From positions 1 to 10,185 of the forward strand of contig JADHWZ010000070.1 of the NCBI GenBank assembly GCA_016783225.1: DNA of 10,185 bases, read 5' to 3'. Below the pieces are notes generated by a model. The model searched no databases, was not told where the DNA came from, and was given only the letters and a program-made list of their open reading frames with translations. This document shows positions 6,882 to 10,185 of this stretch, in pieces. Source of the stretch: Dehalococcoidia bacterium. Its GTDB lineage: Bacteria > Chloroflexota > Dehalococcoidia > GIF9 > UBA5620. Both the position numbers and the translations under genes were made by a program. Position 1 is the stretch's first letter; every line of letters starts with the position of its first letter.

Positions 6882-6910
6882 TGGACTTCTTGAGGACTCA
6901 GTTGTATACT
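6882..6910 (+). promoter_or_regulatory. Candidate promoter of the SWIM zinc-finger gene
   Basis: TGGACT (6882-6887) and TATACT (6905-6910) are separated by exactly 17 nt and match the -35 and -10 consensus at 4 of 6 and 5 of 6 positions. The predicted transcript start near 6917 leaves a leader of about 13 nt, just long enough for the G-run (6916-6922) that may act as ribosome binding site. The promoter is back to back with that of tldD in a 101-nt intergenic region. Confidence 0.5.
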
Positions 6911-6929
6911 TGTTTGGGGGGGTATTGTG

Positions 6930-7196
6930 ATGAAGTCCAGTCTTATTGGCAAGATTGAAAAAGCCAAACGCTACGCTGAAGAGCCCGGACGTGTCACTTT
7001 GTCGGAGTTCACCGCTGATTTCCGGGGTGAGCATAGCCGCTATGTTGTTAGCTATAAGGCTGGTAAATGGCACTGCACCTGTCACTTCTTTGCTCAGTGG
7101 GGGCTTTGCAGCCATACAATGGCATTACAACGACTTCTCGCCGAAATGCTGCCTGAAGAAGCGGCTACTTCGGCGGGTGTTGCTGTCTCCGGCTGA
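6930..7196 (+). CDS. Small SWIM zinc-finger protein
   Basis: The 88-residue protein consists almost entirely of a SWIM zinc finger. The pattern C-x-C-x8-C-x-H is formed by Cys49, Cys51, Cys60 and His62 (WHCTCHFFAQWGLCSHTMA), preceded by the usual strand pair (SRYVVSYKAGKW). SWIM domains bind zinc and take part in DNA or protein contacts; they occur in SWI2/SNF2 helicases, MuDR-type transposases and Shu-complex proteins such as Sws1, and also as small stand-alone proteins of unknown role. The N-terminal helix region (IGKIEKAKRYAEEPGRVTL) is typical of the small versions. ATG at 6930 follows a G-run 7 nt upstream; a GTG one codon earlier is an alternative start. The gene is divergent from tldD and overlaps folC by 32 bp tail to tail. 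Target and function are unknown. Confidence 0.82.
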   Translation: MKSSLIGKIEKAKRYAEEPGRVTLSEFTADFRGEHSRYVVSYKAGKWHCTCHFFAQWGLCSHTMALQRLLAEMLPEEAATSAGVAVSG

Positions 7197-8526
7197 CTTC
7201 TGGTCTGGCTGCTCTTGTGCTGTAGTCTATTGCCTCAGCTACGACGAAAAGAGAGCCTGTAACTAAGATAAGGTCCCTCTTGTTGGCTGCAGCCAAGGTC
7301 TGAGACAAAGCCGCTGAAACGTTATCAGCTACCTTTACTCGTATTCCCAGGTTGGCGAACTCCTCAGCTAGTATCGACGTAGATGCCGCCCTGGGATGAG
7401 AAGAGCTGGTAATCGTAATCTCATCGGCAAAAGACTTCAGTTCTTGCGCCATCCCGGAGGCGTCTTTGTCGCTGGAGGTTCCGAAGATAATGAAACACTC
7501 CTCGTAGTCAAAGTACTCCTTGATGGCCTCAATCAATTTCCCCATGGAATACGCATTGTGAGCTCCGTCAACCACCACGGTGGGCTCACGGCTCAGAATC
7601 TGAAGCCTGCCGGGCCAGACCACCTGGCTGAATCCTTCGGCCATCTCTCGGCTGGAGATGATGGTTCCGAGGTAAGCTAACGTTTCCAAAGCTGCCACAG
7701 CCGTAGCCGCATTCTCCAGTTGGTAGTCGCCAAGCAGAGGAACAATCAGTTCATATTTGTTGGTTGTGCCCTGGACTGTTACTGATTGCTGGTACAGGTT
7801 CCCTCCCGTCCTCTGCCATGTGACATCCCTGCCGACTTGAATCAATCTTGCACCTCGTTGAGCACAGACTTCCTCAATTACCTTGGCAGCTTCCTTCACC
7901 TGTGGAGAGCTTACTACTATGCATCCAGGCTTGATTATGCCCGCCTTCTCGGCGGCTATTTTGGCAATGCTACGACCCAGGATTTCAGTATGGTCAAGGC
8001 TGAGAGAAGTAACAACACAGACATCGGCTTTAGCCACGTTAGTGGCATCAAGCCTGCCTCCCAAGCCTGCCTCAAGTACCTGAAAATCAACCTGGCTCTT
8101 GCTGAAGTAGGCGAAGACAGCAGCCGCCAGTATCTCGAAAGTGGTCAGTTCGCCATAAGCTGCTTCCTGATTGACCCGCTCGACGATTGGTCTGAGTTCT
8201 GTGACCAAGGCGGCAAAGTCAGCCTCGGAAATCATAGTCCCACTAACCCTGATGCGTTCTCTCAGGGTGTGGAGGTGGGGGGAAGTAAATAGGCCTGTTC
8301 TGTAGCCAGCGGGGATGAGCACTTGAGCGATCATGGCTGCTGTGCTTCCCTTCCCCTTGGTACCGGCGATGTGGACTGTTCTTGCTCCCAAGTGCGGGTT
8401 GCCCAGCGGCCGCAACAACTTCTCCATCCGCCTGAGGTCATAATTGGCCGAGGTATAGGCAATGCCTGGAGTCTTCTCGTAGTCGGTAAAACCAAAGATA
8501 TAGGCTTCGGCGTGGCGATAATTCAT
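7165..8526 (-). CDS. folC: Folylpolyglutamate synthase / dihydrofolate synthase
   Basis: The 453-residue protein is a Mur-ligase-family FolC, which adds glutamate to dihydropteroate and/or folates using ATP. Visible motifs are the P-loop GTKGKGST (55-62), TSPHLHTLRERI (81-92), LEAGLGGRLDATNV (151-164), SLDHTEILG (176-184), the EKAGI lysine (Lys194, usually carbamylated), WPGR (304-307) and DGAHN (320-324). Whether it has both activities or only polyglutamylation cannot be told from sequence. The frame is open upstream to 8625, but the family start matches MNYRHAEAYIFGF at the ATG at 8526; an ATG four codons earlier (8538) is embedded in a perfect TATAAT hexamer. No Shine-Dalgarno is seen, in keeping with a leaderless message. 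Its last 32 bp overlap the SWIM gene on the other strand, and it is divergent from pyrF. Confidence 0.93.
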   Translation of the reverse strand: MNYRHAEAYIFGFTDYEKTPGIAYTSANYDLRRMEKLLRPLGNPHLGARTVHIAGTKGKGSTAAMIAQVLIPAGYRTGLFTSPHLHTLRERIRVSGTMISEADFAALVTELRPIVERVNQEAAYGELTTFEILAAAVFAYFSKSQVDFQVLEAGLGGRLDATNVAKADVCVVTSLSLDHTEILGRSIAKIAAEKAGIIKPGCIVVSSPQVKEAAKVIEEVCAQRGARLIQVGRDVTWQRTGGNLYQQSVTVQGTTNKYELIVPLLGDYQLENAATAVAALETLAYLGTIISSREMAEGFSQVVWPGRLQILSREPTVVVDGAHNAYSMGKLIEAIKEYFDYEECFIIFGTSSDKDASGMAQELKSFADEITITSSSHPRAASTSILAEEFANLGIRVKVADNVSAALSQTLAAANKRDLILVTGSLFVVAEAIDYSTRAARPEVSRRQQHPPK

Positions 8527-8536
8527 TTGGGCTTTC

Positions 8537-8542
8537 ATTATA
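8537..8542 (-). promoter_or_regulatory. Perfect -10 hexamer just before the folC start
   Basis: TATAAT reads on the minus strand at 8542-8537, ending 10 nt before the ATG at 8526. No good -35 is found at 16-18 nt spacing. If used, transcription would start about 3-4 nt before that ATG, excluding the earlier ATG at 8538 and giving an essentially leaderless mRNA. Confidence 0.4.
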
Positions 8543-8563
8543 GCACCGGCCAAACAACGACAT

Positions 8564-8628
8564 GTAGTATGAGGCTTGTAGTGCGAGGCTTTGGCCTCGC
8601 CCAAGCCGCCGCTAAGACGCCGCACTAC
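8564..8628. repeat. Palindromic intergenic repeat (REP/MITE-like) with tandem 14-mer
   Basis: Two adjacent 14-mers, GTAGTATGAGGCTT (8564-8577) and GTAGTGCGAGGCTT (8578-8591), differ at two positions. The second starts a 51-bp element bounded by the inverted repeat GTAGTGCG (8578-8585) and CGCACTAC (8621-8628). Inside is a perfect 7-bp hairpin, GCGAGGC (8583-8589) with GCCTCGC (8594-8600) and a TTTG loop. A competing outer stem GGCTTG (8573-8578) with CAAGCC (8602-8607) also exists. It sits between the divergent folC and pyrF promoters. The make-up is typical of short non-coding palindromic repeats scattered in bacterial genomes; no second copy was noticed in this window. Confidence 0.65.
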
Positions 8629-8644
8629 GCCACAGAAGGAGGGC

Positions 8645-8673
8645 TTGGATACTTTCCCTTCTTAGGATATAAT
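8645..8673 (+). promoter_or_regulatory. Candidate pyrF promoter
   Basis: A perfect TATAAT (8668-8673) is preceded at 17 nt by TTGGAT (8645-8650), which matches the -35 consensus at only its first three bases. Transcription would start near 8680, about 9 nt before the ATG of pyrF, leaving almost no leader; no Shine-Dalgarno is visible there. Confidence 0.55.
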
Positions 8674-8688
8674 TCAATCAAGCTGACC

Positions 8689-9495
8689 ATGAAATTCGCG
8701 GATAAGCTTTTCACCGCTCGCCAGCGAAATGGCAGCCTGCTTTGTATCGGGCTTGACCCTGACCCGGAGCTGATGCCCAAGGTAACTCTTCTGGAGTTCA
8801 ACAAGGCTATAGTGGATGCCACTGCTGACCTGGTCTGCGCTTACAAGCCCAATCTGGCTTTCTACGAAGCTTTAGGTATTGACGGGCATAAGCTTTTACA
8901 GAAGACCATCGAGCATATACCCAGCCATATCCCGATAATTGGCGATGCCAAGCGAGGTGACATCGGCAACACGGCCAAGGCCTATGCTGAGGCTCTCTTT
9001 GTCACCTTCGGCTTTGATGCGGCTACAGTCAGCCCTTACCTCGGCTTCGACTCAGTCGAGCCGTTTGCCGCGTACAGGGATAAAGGGGTCTTTGTACTGT
9101 GTCGTACGTCGAACCCAGGGGCGGTGGATTTCCAGAGCTTGGTTGATGCCCGGGGCACACCCCTGTATGAAACGGTGGCCCGCAAAGCCCGGGAGTGGGA
9201 CGTTCATGGCAACATTGGCTTGGTGGTCGGGGCTACTTATCCTGAAGAGTTGAAGCGGATTCGAGAGTTGTGCCCGAAGATGCTGATGCTTATTCCTGGC
9301 ATTGGGGCTCAGGGTGGTGACTTGGCCTCGGCGGTCAAATACGGGGCTGATACTCGAGGAGAAGAAGCAATTATCGCCGTCTCGCGGCAGGTCCTTTATG
9401 CTTCCCGAGGGGGAGACTTCGCGGAAGCTGCCCGGCGCAGCGCACAGGGATTGCGAGACAGAATCAACGATTTAGTCCGCGAGAGTGGTTCGTAA
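8689..9495 (+). CDS. pyrF: Orotidine 5'-phosphate decarboxylase, type 2
   Basis: The 268-residue protein decarboxylates OMP to UMP, the last step of de novo pyrimidine synthesis, in the cytoplasm. The catalytic Lys-Asp-Lys-Asp set is visible as Lys53 (AYKPNLAFYE) and Asp86-Ala-Lys88-Arg-Gly-Asp91 (GDAKRGDIGNTA, the wording of the type-2 subfamily). IPGIGAQGGD (202-211) and a final arginine segment (SRQVLYASRG) supply the phosphate site. Length and motif spacing are normal for type 2 (about 270 residues). The frame is open further upstream to 8323 but that part is antisense to folC and unlike the family, so the ATG at 8689 is chosen; no good Shine-Dalgarno precedes it. A DUF951 gene follows 14 nt later. 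It is divergent from folC. Confidence 0.95.
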   Translation: MKFADKLFTARQRNGSLLCIGLDPDPELMPKVTLLEFNKAIVDATADLVCAYKPNLAFYEALGIDGHKLLQKTIEHIPSHIPIIGDAKRGDIGNTAKAYAEALFVTFGFDAATVSPYLGFDSVEPFAAYRDKGVFVLCRTSNPGAVDFQSLVDARGTPLYETVARKAREWDVHGNIGLVVGATYPEELKRIRELCPKMLMLIPGIGAQGGDLASAVKYGADTRGEEAIIAVSRQVLYASRGGDFAEAARRSAQGLRDRINDLVRESGS

Positions 9496-9509
9496 TCTGG
9501 AAGTAGGAC

Positions 9510-9776
9510 ATGGACGTAAAGCTCGGCGACGTGGTGCGCCTGCGGAAGCAACATCCGTGCGGTGGTGCTGAATGGCAGGTGGTAAGGTTGGGTGGCCATA
9601 TCGGCATAAGGTGCCTTACGTGCCAGAGAGAGGTCTTTCTGGAAAGGGGCATCTTTGAGCGACGAGTAAGGGCCCTCGTCTCACGGGATGAACTGGCGAA
9701 CGCAAGTGATGATTCACTGGCCGGAGACGCATTGCGTCGGCAGCTCAAAGGTTTCCGGAAACGGGCGCTCGGATAG
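9510..9776 (+). CDS. DUF951 family protein
   Basis: The 88-residue protein carries the DUF951 signature: GDVVRLRKQHPCGGAEW (6-22), then RLGGHIGIRCLTCQREVFLER (26-46) and FERRVR (49-54). Cys17, Cys35 and Cys38 look like a small metal site but only three cysteines are visible. DUF951 proteins are small, widespread in Firmicutes and related bacteria and have no established biochemical function; nucleic-acid contact is sometimes suggested because of the fold and charge. The core ends near residue 57 and a charged tail of about 30 residues (SRDELANASDDSLAGDALRR and on) is longer than I recall for most members, usually around 65 residues. ATG start at 9510 with AGGA close by, 14 nt after pyrF, so it is likely cotranscribed with it. 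Confidence 0.85.
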   Translation: MDVKLGDVVRLRKQHPCGGAEWQVVRLGGHIGIRCLTCQREVFLERGIFERRVRALVSRDELANASDDSLAGDALRRQLKGFRKRALG

Positions 9777-9923
9777 AGACAGGTTGCGGACGCATGCTGC
9801 TATGCGGCGGCACTTGTCGGATGACCAGCAATCGGCAATGAGTAACAGCAAACACACTTCTGACTGTCGTGTGGCGTGTGGACCGCTTGCCTATTGCTTG
9901 GCTGGGCGTGAGGCGTTGAGGCA

Positions 9924-9959
9924 CCTCTGTAATATGAGGGGTTTGGTCAAGCCGTTTTT
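9924..9959 (+). terminator. Weak terminator-like hairpins with T5
   Basis: A 4-bp hairpin CCTC (9924-9927) with GAGG (9936-9939) is followed by a second hairpin, GGTTT (9940-9944) with AAGCC (9949-9953) and a 4-nt loop, then G and five T residues (9955-9959). It could end the pyrF-DUF951 transcript about 150-180 nt past the DUF951 stop. Both stems are short, so confidence is low. Confidence 0.33.
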
Positions 9960-9979
9960 GTCTGAGTGTGTAGTATCGG

Positions 9980-10077
9980 CCGACGCCGAAATGGATTATC
10001 CCGTGCATACTTCGGTGGATATAGGACTATTTGGCTACACAAAGTAGCCCACTTGGGGGATTGTCTATCGGCGTCGG
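9980..10077 (+). ncRNA. Candidate three-way-junction RNA upstream of the last gene
   Basis: A perfect 10-bp inverted repeat, CCGACGCCGA (9980-9989) with TCGGCGTCGG (10068-10077), can close a helix around two internal hairpins. The first pairs TATCCCG (9997-10003) with CGG and GATA (10013-10021) across a 2-nt bulge. The second is GGCTAC (10033-10038) with GTAGCC (10044-10049) and an ACAAA loop. The result is a 98-nt three-way junction, ending 55 nt before the start of the next gene, as a leader RNA or small RNA might. I do not recognise a known RNA family. A 10-bp repeat at this distance could arise by chance about once per 10 kb, so this rests on its intergenic place and the nested hairpins. 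Confidence 0.3.
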
Positions 10078-10132
10078 ATAAGCTAGAGTTGTCACAGTGT
10101 ACCCTAGACTAGTTCAAAGGAGCTACGGTTAT

Positions 10133-10185
10133 ATGGCGCGGAGTAACAACCAGGACAGCATGCTGACGGCCAGCGAACTGGCTCA
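10133..10185 (+). CDS. Start of a gene, possibly a small helix-turn-helix DNA-binding protein (partial)
   Basis: An ATG at 10133 is preceded by a strong AAAGGAG (10116-10122) 10 nt upstream, and the frame stays open to the window edge, giving MARSNNQDSMLTASELA. The string MLTASELA matches the first helix of excisionase/MerR-like helix-turn-helix domains, which typically begin with LTxxELA, so a small DNA-binding regulator is plausible. Only 17 residues are visible, so function is inference. It differs from pyrF and folC in having a clear Shine-Dalgarno and a long upstream non-coding region. Confidence 0.6.
   Translation, partial: MARSNNQDSMLTASELA

Larger units (their letters stand above)
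9777..10132. other. Gene-free stretch of 356 nt after DUF951
   Basis: I see no convincing gene here. The longest open frame (9688-10047, plus) overlaps the DUF951 gene, has no ribosome binding site at its internal ATGs (9802, 9838), no clear codon bias and no recognisable motif. The stretch contains a small hairpin CGCAT-GCTGCT-ATGCG (9791-9806), a weak terminator-like element (9924-9959), and the folded segment at 9980-10077. No tRNA, tmRNA, SRP RNA or RNase P signature was found on either strand. Confidence 0.6.

Noticed and set aside
8527..8625. N-terminal extension of folC up to 8625
   Set aside because: The extra residues come from the palindromic intergenic repeat and have no family similarity.
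8323..8688. Long N-terminal extension of pyrF
   Set aside because: This frame is antisense to folC and crosses the palindromic intergenic repeat and the candidate promoter. Type-2 PyrF proteins begin near the ATG at 8689.
9688..10047. 119-codon plus-strand frame, or its shorter versions from 9802 or 9838
   Set aside because: It overlaps the DUF951 gene, its internal ATGs lack ribosome binding sites, codon bias is weak, no motif is seen, and it runs through the inverted repeat at 9980.
9777..10132. Possible tRNA, 6S, SRP or other known RNA in the gene-free stretch
   Set aside because: No T-loop motif, CCA end, SRP tetraloop region or RNase P core sequence was found on either strand.
1..10185. 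CRISPR array, insertion sequence, prophage or defence system
   Set aside because: No regularly spaced repeats, transposase or integrase motifs, phage genes or known defence proteins were seen; the gene content is housekeeping.

Overview
The window looks like bacterial chromosome of moderate, slightly GC-rich composition, densely packed with intact, mostly housekeeping genes. No gene is a lineage signature. However, a bacterial PAC2-family protein, a TldD/PmbA pair, a small stand-alone SWIM zinc-finger protein, a type-2 PyrF followed by a DUF951 protein, and an NDP-forming acyl-CoA ligase alpha-type subunit together would fit Chloroflexota, perhaps Dehalococcoidia. That is inference from gene content only; no rRNA or tRNA is present to settle it.

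Layout. Positions 1-255 hold a strongly folded element with a T-run, a possible partial reading frame on the minus strand, and a short perfect hairpin. From 6828 down to 256 the minus strand carries six genes in one direction: tldD, pmbA, a PAC2 protein with an acidic tail, a HEAT-repeat protein, a GNAT acetyltransferase and a CoA ligase alpha-type protein. Four of the five junctions are tight (stop directly followed by start twice, one 31-bp overlap, one 23-nt gap). Only the 140-nt gap between pmbA and the PAC2 gene breaks the series. Divergent from tldD is a small SWIM zinc-finger gene (6930-7196, plus). It meets folC (7165-8526, minus) tail to tail with a 32-bp overlap. Divergent from folC, across a small palindromic repeat, is pyrF (8689-9495, plus) followed closely by a DUF951 gene (9510-9776). 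A 356-nt gene-free stretch then contains a weak terminator-like hairpin and a possible three-way-junction RNA fold. The window ends in the first codons of a plus-strand gene (10133 onward) that resembles the N-terminus of a small helix-turn-helix protein.

How the genes may work together. TldD and PmbA form the known heteromeric metalloprotease that trims peptides. The PAC2 and HEAT proteins downstream are protein-interaction proteins translated in lockstep, so the operon may serve protein handling, but the sequence does not prove this. The GNAT gene and the CoA ligase gene at its end echo, as separate proteins, the two halves of Pat-type protein acyltransferases. FolC (folate polyglutamylation) and PyrF (last step of UMP synthesis) are standard one-carbon and pyrimidine enzymes.

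Regulation. Several transcription units have a -10-like hexamer only about 9-19 nt before the start codon, and some lack a convincing Shine-Dalgarno, suggesting leaderless or very short-leader mRNAs. Inside the minus-strand operon, by contrast, strong Shine-Dalgarno sequences lie within the preceding gene. I found no CRISPR array, insertion sequence, tRNA, rRNA or clear defence or mobile system. The most interesting items are architectural and are listed as findings with modest scores.
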